Notes: generated from the letters alone by a model not told the origin. A stretch of DNA of 64,000 nucleotides from Deinococcus planocerae (GCF_002869765.1 NZ_PNOR01000001.1:62001-126000); one strand, 5' to 3'; shown: positions 37,623 through 47,206, numbered from the stretch's first letter. Numbers and translations are program-made.

Positions 37623-38975
37623 ATGACGTCGACCTCCCCGCCGCCCGCCATGGCACTGCCCTCCCTGCACGCCCTGACCGAACACGTCCGGCGCCTCCTC
37701 CCTCACCGCCCGCGCCTCGCGGCGATGTTCGAGAGCTGCCTCACCAGCACCCTGGAGACCACCGTCCGCCCCCAGTCCGACGGCACCACCTTCGTGATCA
37801 CCGGCGACATCCCCGCCATGTGGTTGCGCGACTCCGCCGCCCAGGTGCGCCCGTACCTGCTGCTGGCGCCGAGCGACCCCGCCGCCTCCGACCTGATCGC
37901 GGGGGTCGTGCGGCGGCAGGTCGAGTACGTCCTGCACGACCCCTACGCCAACGCCTTCAACGAGACTGCCTCCGGCGCCCGCTGGGAGGATGACCAGACC
38001 GAGATGAGTGACCTCGTGTGGGAGCGCAAGTACGAGGTGGACTCGCTGTGCGCGGTGCTGCACCTCGCCTTTCAGCTCTGGCGGGCGACCGGGAGAACGG
38101 ACCACCTGGACACCCGCTTCCGTGCGGCGGCGGCGTTGATCCTGGAGGTGTGGCGGCGCGAGCAGCGGCACGAGGCCGAGTCGCCATACCGTTTTGTGCG
38201 CACAGCCTGGCAGGAGCGCGGACAACTGCCGCGCGGTGGTCTCGGCTCGCCCATCGCCGAGACCGGGATGACCTGGTCGGGCTTCCGGCCCAGCGACGAC
38301 GCCTGCCGCTACGGCTACCTCGTGCCGTCCAACATGTACGCGGTCGTGGTGCTGGGCCACCTCGAACGACTCGCCGACGAGGTGCTGGACGACCTCGACC
38401 TCCTGCGGGAGGCGCGGAGCCTGGCCGCGTCGATCCAGGCGGGTCTCGACGCGCACGCCAAAGTTGAGCACCCCGAGTTCGGGACCATTTACGCCTACGA
38501 GGTGGACGGGCTGGGAAACTACCTGCTGATGGACGACGCGAACGTGCCCTCGCTGCTCTCCCTGCCGTACTTGGGCTCCTGCGCCCAGGACGACCCGCTG
38601 TACCTGAATACGCGCCGCTTTGTCCTGTCGAGGGCCAATCCGTACTTCTATTCGGGCCGCGCCGCCGCCGGGGTGGGCAGCCCACATACGCCCACGGGAT
38701 ACGTGTGGCCCATCGCCCTCGCCATACAGGGCCTGACCGCCACGGACGACGTGGAGCGGCTGGAGATGTTGCGCCTGCTCGAAACGACCGACGCGGGCAC
38801 CCTGTGGATGCACGAGAGCTTTAGCGCGGACGACCCGCGCCGCTTCACCCGCCCGTGGTTCTCGTGGGCGAACGCGATGCTGTGCGAACTCGTGCTGCAC
38901 GGCTGCGGCATCACGGTGCCGGGCGCGGCCCTGGAAGCCATTTCCGCCCCCCTCCTGGAACAGGTGAACGCATGA
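37623..38975 (+). CDS. GH125 metal-independent exo-alpha-1,6-mannosidase
   Basis: This 450-residue enzyme has GH125 hallmarks: TGDIPAMWLRDSAAQVRPY near the N-terminus, YEVDSLC, TGMTWSGFRPSDDAC, YLVPSNM and DDANVPSLLSLPYLG. GH125 removes terminal alpha-1,6-mannose. There is no signal peptide, so it works on imported sugar. Its stop overlaps the next start (ATGA). Confidence 0.9.
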   Translation: MTSTSPPPAMALPSLHALTEHVRRLLPHRPRLAAMFESCLTSTLETTVRPQSDGTTFVITGDIPAMWLRDSAAQVRPYLLLAPSDPAASDLIAGVVRRQVEYVLHDPYANAFNETASGARWEDDQTEMSDLVWERKYEVDSLCAVLHLAFQLWRATGRTDHLDTRFRAAAALILEVWRREQRHEAESPYRFVRTAWQERGQLPRGGLGSPIAETGMTWSGFRPSDDACRYGYLVPSNMYAVVVLGHLERLADEVLDDLDLLREARSLAASIQAGLDAHAKVEHPEFGTIYAYEVDGLGNYLLMDDANVPSLLSLPYLGSCAQDDPLYLNTRRFVLSRANPYFYSGRAAAGVGSPHTPTGYVWPIALAIQGLTATDDVERLEMLRLLETTDAGTLWMHESFSADDPRRFTRPWFSWANAMLCELVLHGCGITVPGAALEAISAPLLEQVNA

Positions 38976-40813
38976 AACCTCCCCTCTGGCTCCTGATCGC
39001 CGACGCGGGCAACCCCGACGCGGCCCTCGCCCTGCCGACCGTGGCCTGGATGGCGCGCGACGCGGGCGCTGCCTTCGAGGGCTACCTGGAGGCCCGCCGC
39101 GACGGCCTGCTGTTCGCGGGGTCCGGCTCCACCGTGCTGGGCGGCGCGCACCACCAGCAGTTCAACTACCTGAACGCCGCCTTCGACGTGTCGTACGTGC
39201 TGCTGGGTGACACGGCACTGTTCGACTCGTCCATTCAGGCCTTCGGGGGGGCAGTGCTGGTGCGCGCCCGGACACTGCCCGAGCTGTACGCCGCGCTGCT
39301 CGACCAGCCCGGCGTAGGGGAGGCGGGGGCGGCCGTCTTAGCCCCCGCCGGACCCGTGCGGGTCGGCGGCCGGGACCTCGACCTCGTTCCTTACCTGTAC
39401 CCCGAGGTGTACTTCCGCCGCGCGCTCGCCTTTTCCGGCGCGGCTGAGGACGCCGCAGCGCTGATCGAGGGACGCGGGGTGCGGGAGATCAACCACCTCC
39501 ACCTGAGCGAGGCGGGACGAACAGCAGTCTCGTCGCGCTTCCCCACGGCCACCGCACTCGACGCCCCGCGCGAGGACGACACCTACGGCTCCATCACCCT
39601 GCGCCTGGCTGGGCGCTGGAAGGACCGGGCGCGCGGGGTCGCCTTTGGCGACCCGGTGGCGATCCTCTCGCAGATCGCGTCCCTTTGCCGCGAGGACCGC
39701 GTGGCCGTGTACGGCGAGAAGGTGGAACTGCCCGCCGCTCAGGTGCAGGTGCAGCCCTACACCGAGGAGAAGTCCGAGATCGCGGCCGAGACGGCCCGGC
39801 TCGCCCTGGAAGTCAGGAACCCAGTCCTGGTGGGCCGCCAGACGGGCGACGGCGACCTCTTCGAGTGGTCACGCTCGGGCGTGTGCCTTCAGATCATGGA
39901 CCCCAACCGCCCCGCCTTTCCCGTCGTGGCGACGGTGCCCCACACCTGGGCAACCGCGAAGGGCGACCTCTACGCCGAGGAGCCGGACGACGAGACGCTG
40001 CGCCGGTACGCCCACGAGGGCAGAATTCTCGCCACCCTGGTGTGGCACTCGGGCGAGATGGCGCACAACGAGGCGATGCTGGGTCTCTTTGAACTTGCGG
40101 GCTTCACCGGGCTCAAGATGGGATACGGCGTCCACGCCGCGCGCTACGAGACCAGCCCGCAGCTCTGGGAGTTGTTACAGATTCCCCGCGAGAAGGGCGG
40201 CGTGCTGGGCCTCGCCGAGCCGCTGCTGCATTCGGGCGGTCTGGGGGTGATGGCGGAGGTGAACTGCCCACCCGAACGGCTGCGCGAACACTGCGAGGCG
40301 GCCTTGGACCGCATCCGGCTTCTGGCCGGTAAGGCCGCCACCCCGCGCGGCTATTACGCCTTCATGGACGCGAACCTCGCCACATTGTCCCCGGGCCCGG
40401 GCCCGCTGTACGACGCGGTGGCGGCGAGTGGGCTGGAGTACTTCGTGTCGTCGGCGGGGCCGGGGCGGAACCGCATCATTCACCGCCAGGGCGATTTTCT
40501 GGTGCTCAATCAGACGCCGCGCTCGGTGGCCTCCGCCTCGCCCTTCGCGCGGGTCACCACGGTCGAGGAGTTGCTGGAGGCCCCGCCGCTGCGGCCCGGC
40601 TGGATGATCGCTACCCTCGACGCGCCGGTCATCGCCTTCAACCCCTACATCTGGCGTCACGGCTCGCGCTTCATGGGCGTCGTGGACTGGATGCTCTCGG
40701 ACCGGGTGGTGAATGTGCTGCCGGGAACGGTGGCTCGCTACGCCCGAGTGCTGGCCCGGGAGGGGTTCCTGCCCGTCCCCGCCGGCTCCGTCGCCGAGGA
40801 GGTGCGGCGCTGA
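38972..40813 (+). CDS. Conserved-looking 613-residue protein of unknown function in the mannoside locus
   Basis: I do not recognise the family. The protein is soluble-looking, has no signal or membrane segment, and is translationally coupled to the GH125 gene by a 4-bp overlap. Distinctive stretches are LEARRDGLLFAGSGSTVLGG, ATVPHTWATAKGDLYAEEP and LVWHSGEMAHNEAMLG. Clustered acidic and His residues (WHSGEMAHNE) could be catalytic. Codon usage matches the locus. Tight coupling suggests a role in mannose or mannoside processing. Confidence 0.7.
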   Translation: MKPPLWLLIADAGNPDAALALPTVAWMARDAGAAFEGYLEARRDGLLFAGSGSTVLGGAHHQQFNYLNAAFDVSYVLLGDTALFDSSIQAFGGAVLVRARTLPELYAALLDQPGVGEAGAAVLAPAGPVRVGGRDLDLVPYLYPEVYFRRALAFSGAAEDAAALIEGRGVREINHLHLSEAGRTAVSSRFPTATALDAPREDDTYGSITLRLAGRWKDRARGVAFGDPVAILSQIASLCREDRVAVYGEKVELPAAQVQVQPYTEEKSEIAAETARLALEVRNPVLVGRQTGDGDLFEWSRSGVCLQIMDPNRPAFPVVATVPHTWATAKGDLYAEEPDDETLRRYAHEGRILATLVWHSGEMAHNEAMLGLFELAGFTGLKMGYGVHAARYETSPQLWELLQIPREKGGVLGLAEPLLHSGGLGVMAEVNCPPERLREHCEAALDRIRLLAGKAATPRGYYAFMDANLATLSPGPGPLYDAVAASGLEYFVSSAGPGRNRIIHRQGDFLVLNQTPRSVASASPFARVTTVEELLEAPPLRPGWMIATLDAPVIAFNPYIWRHGSRFMGVVDWMLSDRVVNVLPGTVARYARVLAREGFLPVPAGSVAEEVRR

Positions 40814-40960
40814 ACGCGGGCCGGGATGCCCGGTCTGACGGAGCGCAGCTCGCGGGGAAGATCAGCCTGCTGAACTCCGCCGTCCTCGCCCTGGACATCG
40901 GCGGCAGCCACGTTGCGGCCACGGTGGTGAGTGTGGGGTCGCGGCGTCTGCTGCCCCAGA
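40811..40960 (+). pseudogene. N-terminal remnant of a ROK-family sugar kinase
   Basis: Overlapping the previous stop, the frame reads [17 protein letters not shown], the phosphate-binding DIGG motif of ROK kinases, then GSRRLLPQT. It is cut after about 50 codons by transposase sequence and terminates at 40993-40995. It presumably encoded the mannose/fructose kinase of the locus. Confidence 0.75.
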
Positions 40961-42243
40961 CAGTTGTCCCTCAAGCAGCCCGTAAGTCGAGGTGACCTCG
41001 GGTGTGTACAGCCGAGTCTCGCCCAGGTCCCGAATCCTGGGGGCGAAACGAAAGCCCAACAGGTGGCGCAGCCCGAAGACCTGCTCGGTGTACCCCGCCG
41101 TGTCGGTGTAGTGCTCCTTGATCTTCAACTCGGACAGGTGATAGAGCAGCCCGTCGAGCACATGCAGCGCGTCCCGGACGTTCGCCGTGATGACCCTGCT
41201 GTGGAAGGGCGCATACTGGTCGCTGACGTGGGTGTAGAACAGCACGCCCGGTTCCCGGCCGTACTTCTCATTCAGATGCCCGAAGGTTTTCCCACGCCCA
41301 CCTCTTGGGAAGCGTTGCCCGTCGGAACTGCTCGTCGTCCCATCTCCCCACAACGCGGCCAAAGGGAGCTTGGACTGGAAGTTGATGAGTTCTCGGCGAG
41401 CCCGGCAGCATAGGAGTCTGGACGGACGAACCAGTCGGCGAGGTACATCAGGCGCCGGGCGGTCAGGCTGGGATCGGGCGAGGCTTCGGACATCTTGGTC
41501 AACCCCAGATTGAGCCCATCGGCCAGGATGGCGGTGAGCAGGTGGTCGTGCCGCTCCGCGCCCTTGCCACTGTGCAGGTTCAGGAAGGCACCCGTGAAGC
41601 GGGTCCAGGCGTTGACCTCCAGCAGCAGATCGGTGATCTTTACCCGGGGAAGCCGTGCGCTCAAGGCCCGTTCCAGCGGCTCCACCTCGTCGGGCACCGC
41701 CTTCATCACCTTTCCAATCCTGAGCTTGCCGCGCTGTAAGGCAACGGACGACAACGCGCCTTTGGCATGCAGGTCCACGACCTCTCGCAACTGCCCGGTG
41801 AGCGGCGGCTCGGTCGCGCCCCAGAAGCTTTCAAAGGTTTCCGGGAGGTCCAGGGACAGGTCCGCGAGCCGCCGCTGCCAGACTCCCTGCGGCAACAGGT
41901 AGGCGTCGAGGTCCTTGTACTTGCGGCTGCCCGCCACCCACACGTCCCCGGCCCGCAACGCGAGTCTTAACGCGTCGAGGACGCACAGCTCGTAGGCCCG
42001 GCGCTTTACCGCACCGTCCCGGAAGACCTGCCCGGCCCACTTGTGCCGCACGAAGCCGATGGGGACGTGCTCGGACAGGGTGCGCTTGTTTGCCGCGTAC
42101 ATCTTGCGCAGGAGGTTCAGCGCCTCGACCAGGGAAGCCGCCTTTCCTTCGGCGTGGAACGTGAACGCCGCAAACAGCCTGGGGGCGTAGCTTCGTACCT
42201 TGGCGTAGCCCTTCATGGCGTGGTGCAGGGGATCAAGCTGCTC
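40961..42243 (-). pseudogene. Tn3-family transposase (TnpA) remnant
   Basis: Two adjoining minus-strand frames together give the C-terminal DDE half of a Tn3 TnpA: FVRHKWAGQVF, then [18 protein letters not shown], then HVSDQY and [19 protein letters not shown]. The frame changes near 41395. The N-terminal part is cut by the IS1-like element and the extreme C-terminus is missing at the ROK junction. No intact 38-bp terminal repeat was seen. Confidence 0.85.
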
Positions 42244-42290
42244 GGTGCTGGGGTAGTGGCATTCGGGGCATGACAGGAGTTCAATGAAGT

Positions 42291-42596
42291 ATGAACACTC
42301 CCCCCTGCCCAGCGTGCGGTGGCGTCTACACCGTAAAAAACGGCCATGCCCACACTCACAAACAACGCTATCTGTGCCGGGTCTGTGGGGATCAGTTCAC
42401 CCTGGAGCCGACCTGGCATCGGATGTCGCCTGAAACCGAGGCGTTGGTGGATCGATTGTTGACCGAACGTCTCTCGCACCGGGGAATTTGCCGGGTGGTG
42501 GGGGTCAGTCGCTCGTGGTTGCGTCGTCACATGACGCTGGAAAAGACCGTGCCACACAACATTCAAGCCCCAGAACCGCCAGCAAAACAAGCCTGA
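42291..42596 (+). CDS. insA: IS1-type InsA
   Basis: This 101-residue protein has the zinc-finger-like CPACGG and CRVCG pairs and a helix-turn-helix typical of InsA, which binds the IS ends. Its stop overlaps the insB frame, and AAAAC at 42584-42588 is a plausible -1 slip site. Confidence 0.8.
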   Translation: MNTPPCPACGGVYTVKNGHAHTHKQRYLCRVCGDQFTLEPTWHRMSPETEALVDRLLTERLSHRGICRVVGVSRSWLRRHMTLEKTVPHNIQAPEPPAKQA

Positions 42597-43009
42597 GCAC
42601 TCCAGCACCAGCCCCGCTGGTGCTGGAGTGCGATGAGTTATGCACCTTCTTGGGTCGCCACGACCGCCCCCTCCGGCTGTGGTTGGCGATGGACCGAACC
42701 ACCCGGCGGATCGTGGGCTGTTTCCTGGGCCAGCGAGACGCGCTGGGCGCGTTCGGACTCTGGGAGAGCCTGCTTACCCCCGACCTCGATGCGGTCTGCC
42801 ATACAGACCGCTTGGCAACTTACAAAGGGGTGGTCTTCGGAGGGCTGCACCGCATCGGGGGCACCCAACACATTGAGCGCTTCAATGCCACCCTGCGTCT
42901 GAGATTGGCTCATCTGGTGCGCAAAAGCTTGTCCTTCAGCCGCAAGCAGGCCAACCTCGAAACCCTCGTCTGGCTTTTCATTCACCGCTACAACGCGTCA
43001 TTACCCTGA
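42584..43009 (+). CDS. insB: IS1-type InsB transposase, expressed by -1 frameshift
   Basis: The frame entered by a -1 slip at AAAAC reads LVLECDELCTFLG, GCFLGQRDALGAFGLWESL, CHTDRLATYKG and HIERFNATLRLRLAHLVRKSLSF, which is the InsB catalytic domain with its acidic residues. No internal stop is present, so the element may still be active. Confidence 0.8.
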   Translation, partial: KTSLSTPAPAPLVLECDELCTFLGRHDRPLRLWLAMDRTTRRIVGCFLGQRDALGAFGLWESLLTPDLDAVCHTDRLATYKGVVFGGLHRIGGTQHIERFNATLRLRLAHLVRKSLSFSRKQANLETLVWLFIHRYNASLP

Positions 43010-43012
43010 ACC

Positions 43013-43625
43013 CTCGACCGTCGAGGACGCCAGGCGAGCCCTGGGGCTTGCCGCACCCAGGGAGCGCAGACGCACGGTGGACCGCCTCGACCGCGAGGAA
43101 ATCGAGCGACTGATCGAGGCGGCCTACCGCCGAACCAGCGGGTACGGGCTGATGGTCAAGACGCTGTTCTACACGGGCGCCCGCGTGTCCGAGTTCGTCA
43201 ACATCCGAGTGACGGACCTGCACCTGGCTTTGGACCCGCCCCAGGTCTACATCGCCCACGCCAAGGGTGGGAGTGACGGATACGTGCCCATCCTGCCCGC
43301 TCTGGCCCAGGAGTTGAGGACCCAACTTGCGGGGCGACGCACGGAGTATCTGTTCAAGAGCAATCGGCATGATCAGTACACAGCACGGGCCATCCAGCTC
43401 ATCGTGAAGGACACCGCGCGCCGGGCGGGGATCGACAAGACGGTGACGCCCCATCGACTCCGCGCCAGTGTGGCGACGATCCTGTTGGATGCGGGGATGC
43501 CGCTGGATCAGGTGCAGAAGTTCATGCGCCACAAGCGCATTGCGACCACCCAGACTTATGCCCAGACCAGCGACCGCAGCATGGCGAGAGTTATCTCAAG
43601 GCCCTGGAGGGCCGACCGTAGTTGA
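43013..43625 (+). pseudogene. Tyrosine recombinase/integrase, N-terminally truncated
   Basis: The frame enters directly from the IS1-like end and reads LFYTGARVSEFVN (first catalytic Arg), then TPHRLRASVATILLD (H-x-x-R), then HKRIATTQTYAQ (catalytic Tyr). The first ~90 residues are missing. It may be the TnpI-type resolvase that belonged with the Tn3 transposase. Confidence 0.8.
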
Positions 43626-43651
43626 AAAAGAGTGGCCTGGCCGCTCTTTTT
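43625..43651. terminator. Bidirectional rho-independent terminator
   Basis: An 11-bp stem (AAAAAGAGTGG with CCGCTCTTTTT, one G-U pair) around a 5-nt loop starts right at the integrase stop. Its A-run and T-run would end transcription from both directions. Confidence 0.8.
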
Positions 43652-43846
43652 CCCTTAGCGTTGTTTTTGCGCCACGGCTGGCGTCACCCCACGTTGCGCT
43701 TCTCACCCGTCCGGAAAGTGTCCTGGTGGGAGCGGGGGTCGGCGCAACGAGCGTCCCAGCCTCGGCCCTTGAGGTGGCGGTGCGTCCAGGGCTCGCCCCC
43801 CGCGCTGGGGCTGCGTCACCTCGCAGGGCGGCCTAGCACATCCGGG
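43652..43846. other. Short intergenic region
   Basis: Between the terminator and the convergent hydrolase gene I see no gene and no clear site. Confidence 0.4.
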
Positions 43847-45016
43847 TCATTCGGCAGAGCCCCGCGGGTCACCCGGCCCCCGGGAGGGAAAGGCGAGGGG
43901 GCGAAACCGTTCGATGACCGTTCGCGTGAAGAGGTCCGCCTCACAGCCGTAGTTGGGGTTGTGGCCGGAGCGCCCGAACCAGATCAGCTCCTTGTGCGGG
44001 GCGCGAATCCGCTCGAAGTACCGCTCGCTCAGGCTGGCCATCGCGTTCAGGTCGTGCCGCCCGATCAGGAAGTAGACCGGCACCTCGAAGTCGGTCGCCT
44101 GCTGGGCGAGGTCGACCTGTCGCTCGTTGAGCTGTGGGTAGACGACGCTGAACGTGTGAATGAGGCCCAGGAAGGCGTACAGCTTGTCGATCACCCGCAA
44201 CTCGGGGAGGCTGACCATCTCGCCGAACGTGTTGCCCCCACCTCCGCCCGCCCGCCGGATCAGCCCGTGCTCATAGGCCGTCAGGGGATTGAGGTAGGTC
44301 ATGTACCGGAGCAGGATCAACGACCCCGAGTACGGCGGGGGGCCTTGGCGTTCGAGCTTCCTGACCAGCTCGAGTTTCCCCTCCGCCCGAGCGTGCTCCA
44401 GAACGTAGCGGTAGCCTAACCGGTCGTCCTGAACTGTGCTGGTCATCTGGCCGACGCCGATGTAGGCGTGGAAGAGGTCCGGGCGACGCTGGGCCATCCA
44501 CACCCCCAGGAAGCTGCCCCAGGAGTGGCCCATCAGGAAGATCTTGTCCTGATGAAACCGCCGCTTCAGATACTCGGCGAGGGCCAGGCCGTCTTCGACA
44601 TACTGGTCGAGCGTGAGGTGTTCGCGGTGGGTGAAGGCGAGCGGGTAGGACTTGCCGACGCCGGGCTGTTCCCACACCGCCACGATGAAGTGTTTTTCCA
44701 GCTCGGCGTTGTGGGCGCGCACCCAGCCCATCTCGGTGCCGCCGGGCCCGCCGGACAGGAACAGCAGCACGGGCAGCCGCTCGGAATGGCCCCGCATCAG
44801 GACCCACTGTCGCGTCTCGTTCAGCGGCACCCGCTCCAGCGCGGCGACGCTGCCGGGAAGAACCTTCCCGCTGGCGTCGGTGATGGGCGGGGTGTGCCCC
44901 GGCCACAGCAGCACAACCGTGAGGCCCACGAGGACGGCCAAGCACGCCATCCACACCCTCTGCCTCCTCTCCACGCGCCGGGACCGGGGCTCTTGCCGTC
45001 TCCTCTGTGCGGGCAT
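43847..45016 (-). CDS. Membrane-anchored alpha/beta hydrolase, proline-iminopeptidase-like
   Basis: This 389-residue protein has a single N-terminal membrane segment (about 22-40) and then an alpha/beta hydrolase fold: LSGGPGGTEMG (oxyanion hole, as in prolyl iminopeptidases), GHSWGS with the nucleophile Ser, IGRHD with the Asp and GRSGHNP with the His. The triad is complete. It lies 54 bp after a PLDc_N protein gene and may share promoter site 6. Confidence 0.8.
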   Translation of the reverse strand: MPAQRRRQEPRSRRVERRQRVWMACLAVLVGLTVVLLWPGHTPPITDASGKVLPGSVAALERVPLNETRQWVLMRGHSERLPVLLFLSGGPGGTEMGWVRAHNAELEKHFIVAVWEQPGVGKSYPLAFTHREHLTLDQYVEDGLALAEYLKRRFHQDKIFLMGHSWGSFLGVWMAQRRPDLFHAYIGVGQMTSTVQDDRLGYRYVLEHARAEGKLELVRKLERQGPPPYSGSLILLRYMTYLNPLTAYEHGLIRRAGGGGGNTFGEMVSLPELRVIDKLYAFLGLIHTFSVVYPQLNERQVDLAQQATDFEVPVYFLIGRHDLNAMASLSERYFERIRAPHKELIWFGRSGHNPNYGCEADLFTRTVIERFRPLAFPSRGPGDPRGSAE

Positions 45017-45070
45017 ACCGGCCTTCTTTCTCCCCGCTCACCGGCAGGGGCGGACACGTCCGGGCATCCC

Positions 45071-45328
45071 TCAAGCCGCACGTTTGGAGGCACCCCGCTG
45101 GGCGGGCACACGTCTGAACAGGAAGTACGAGATTGGCCCGACGAAATTCACGAACGTCACCACCCTCCACCACAGCTTCCGGCCGCGCACCCCATCGTCC
45201 GGGCGCCGGGTCAGGTCCCGCTGCGCCGCGATCAGGAGCATGAGCTGGACGGCCCCGGCGACAAGGGCCGCCCCCCGCTGCCCGGGGCTGAGATCCTGCC
45301 AGGTCCTCCTGGGACGTGCCTCGTTCAT
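45071..45328 (-). CDS. PLDc_N-type small membrane protein
   Basis: This 85-residue protein has a conserved two-helix PLDc_N layout: a first helix LVAGAVQLMLLIAA, a central RKLWWRVVTFVNFVGPISYFLF. GGAGAGGAG precedes ATG 45328. This domain is found alone in membrane stress proteins and antitoxin/immunity-type proteins; function is unknown. Confidence 0.75.
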   Translation of the reverse strand: MNEARPRRTWQDLSPGQRGAALVAGAVQLMLLIAAQRDLTRRPDDGVRGRKLWWRVVTFVNFVGPISYFLFRRVPAQRGASKRAA

Positions 45329-45380
45329 CCTGTGCTCCTCTCCGCAGGGGCGCAAGACGGTGACCCCCACTCTCTCACGC

Positions 45381-45413
45381 AGCCTCCCTCGCCGGTGTTA
45401 CCACCGGGTTACC
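45381..45413 (-). promoter_or_regulatory. GGTAAC direct-repeat promoter, site 6 (PLDc_N gene)
   Basis: GGTAAC-N5-GGTAAC-N10-GAGGCT, with a leader of roughly 45 nt to ATG 45328. Confidence 0.75.
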
Positions 45414-45649
45414 GTCCCCGCGCGCCGCTCTCCCGTCACCACGCGGTGCTGTCACTGGCGAGGACAGGACCACCGCCTGGAATGAAGGGGGCCAGCATGT
45501 CCTCCCGAGGGGACACGTCGCGGCCGCAAGAATTCGTGAAGATGGCGGCGAGCGTTACCTCCAAGTTGAGGTGTAGGTGACGAGCGTGGAGTCAAGAGCG
45601 TCAGCACGGCGATCACCTGGGATCACCGCGGGAGGCGCCTTCGGTGGAT
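45414..45649. other. Intergenic region
   Basis: This stretch of about 240 bp holds only short open frames. A lone GTTACC at 45554 has no partner or -10 at the right spacing. Confidence 0.4.
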
Positions 45650-46515
45650 TCATTTCTCTTCGCCTGCCTCGTGTCCCGAGGAACCCGGGGCACGACGGAT
45701 AGGCCTGCGGAGTTGCACCGTGCCCACCAGCAGCGCCAGCCCCCAGGTCAGAATGGCACTCAGCACAAAGGGCCGGGAGCTGCCTGACGCATTCGGCAGG
45801 ACCCGCAGCGGGCCCGCCCACGCGTTCACAGCGGCGTGGAGCAGCAAGGGGAGCAGCACGCTGCCTCCGGCAGCACGCTGCCTCCGCTCCCGTCGTATAC
45901 CCGCCCCAGCCGCAGGGTCAGCGGCACGGCCTGCACCACGTACCAGAAAAACGGCAGTTCGGCCTGCGGGGTTCCCGGCAGCAGAAAAAGCGGCAGGTGC
46001 CACAGGGCCCAGAGCAGCCCCAACACCACGCTCGACCCCAGGGGACCCAGGTGCCCACGCAGGATCGGCCAGACCCACCCCCGCCACCCCAGTTCCTCGC
46101 CCAGTGGCCCGCCAATCAAGGCGACGACCGCCAGGTTGACGAACACGAGCGGCCATCTCCCGGGTGGGGGAAACGGGGGCACCTGGCCCTCCAGCAGGAC
46201 ATGCAGCCCGGCGGCGACCAGCATCACGGCGGCGGGACCCAGCAACGCGAGCGCGTACCAGCCGGGGGAGCCCATCCAACGGCCGAGTCTGGCCAGGAGC
46301 GCGCCTGCGCTGCCGTTCCTGCCCGCCAGCCACAACGCTGTGAGACTCGGTGCGGCACTGCCCAGCACCACCAGCGGCGCGGTGGGGGGATGCCAGGGGA
46401 TGAGCCCGCGACCCGCCAGCACCGCGGGGAGCCAGAGCCCCCAGGCTGCCCCGAAGGTGACGGCGAAAAACAGCCCCAACTCCTGCCCAACGTGCCACCC
46501 AGCCTTCCATCTCAT
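45650..46515 (-). pseudogene. CPBP-family intramembrane protease broken by a 17-bp tandem duplication
   Basis: From ATG 46515 the product has multiple helices and the CPBP motifs EELGWRGW and WHLPLF. It then meets an exact 17-bp tandem duplication (45853-45869 and 45870-45886), which shifts the frame after GGSVL. The adjacent frame resumes with LLPLLLHAAVNAW (third motif) and the final helix, ending at 45650. Removing one copy restores a ~280-residue protein. Confidence 0.85.
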
Positions 46516-46629
46516 GCCGAGCTTTTCCAGCCTCGCCCTCCGAAGTCTTGGAGAGGGCGGAGTGGCCCTAAGAGGAGCACGAGCACCACGGTCAGGATCA
46601 TGACGGTTCCCCAGACACTCATGGCTGAC

Positions 46630-47206
46630 CTAGAACGTGAACGCCCGGGTCACGACCGTCGGGTCCGCGAAGTCGTATAGCGTGGGCATGGTGTCTGCCG
46701 GGCGGGGAGGAAGCCCTGGGATGGCCGGGAGCCCATTCGAGTCATCCGTGACGTTCACCCGCACCGAACCCTCTCCCCACCCGGCAAGCCGCAACTCCGC
46801 CCCGGTGGGTGGCACGGCGAAGTGCAGCACCCGCAGGCGGGAGCGAAGTTCCGGGGGCCGCCGCGAGAGGTCTATGGGCCGCCCGTCCAGGGTCGCGGCG
46901 GTGATCTCGCCCTCTCTCTGCACGCTCAGCAGCAGGGTGGGTGCCCCACGCCCGGAGGCGGCCCGCAGCGCCAGCACCCGGCTTCCATCTGGACCTCGTT
47001 CGTCCCGGGTCACGGTCAGGGTTGGCGCGGTCAGGGGCAGGCTCGGGGCGTGTCCTCCACGCGCGCCGGGGGCGGGACCAGCATCCACACCCCGGCGAGC
47101 AGCAGGGCCAGCAGGCAGGCGGCAGCGAGCACGCGGGCCAGCCGGTCGCGGGTCGGGGCGCGGGAGCGAGGGGGGAGGGTGGGGACGACCTCACGCGAGG
47201 TGGTCA
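46630..47206 (-). pseudogene. Remnant of a membrane M28-type peptidase C-terminal domain, frameshifted
   Basis: An ATG at 47206 opens a frame with one membrane helix (VLAAACLLALLLAGVWML) that hits a stop after about 50 codons. One base missing from a C run near 47050 shifts it into the frame SLPLTAPTLTVTRDERG, which ends GLPPRPADTMPTLYDF and a VTRAFTF terminus. That tail resembles the C-terminus of membrane M28 aminopeptidases. The catalytic domain is absent. Confidence in the family is modest. Confidence 0.5.

Larger units (their letters stand above)
42244..43012 (+). mobile_element. IS1-family insertion sequence
   Basis: The 769-bp length matches IS1 (768 bp). Ends are imperfect inverted repeats: the left starts GGTGCTGGGGTAGTGGC, the right, read inward, GGTTCAGGGTAATGAC. 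It carries insA and insB frames. No target-site duplication is present (left flank ends CTGCTC, right starts CTCGACC), and the flanks are different genes. An IS-adjacent deletion probably removed intervening DNA. Confidence 0.75.

Noticed and set aside
45554..45559. GTTACC with a CTCAAC partner near 45570
   Set aside because: Reads ATCTTC at the -10 position, lacking the conserved A and T.
45484..45580. Short plus-strand frame of about 32 codons
   Set aside because: No ribosome site support or similarity; too short to claim.
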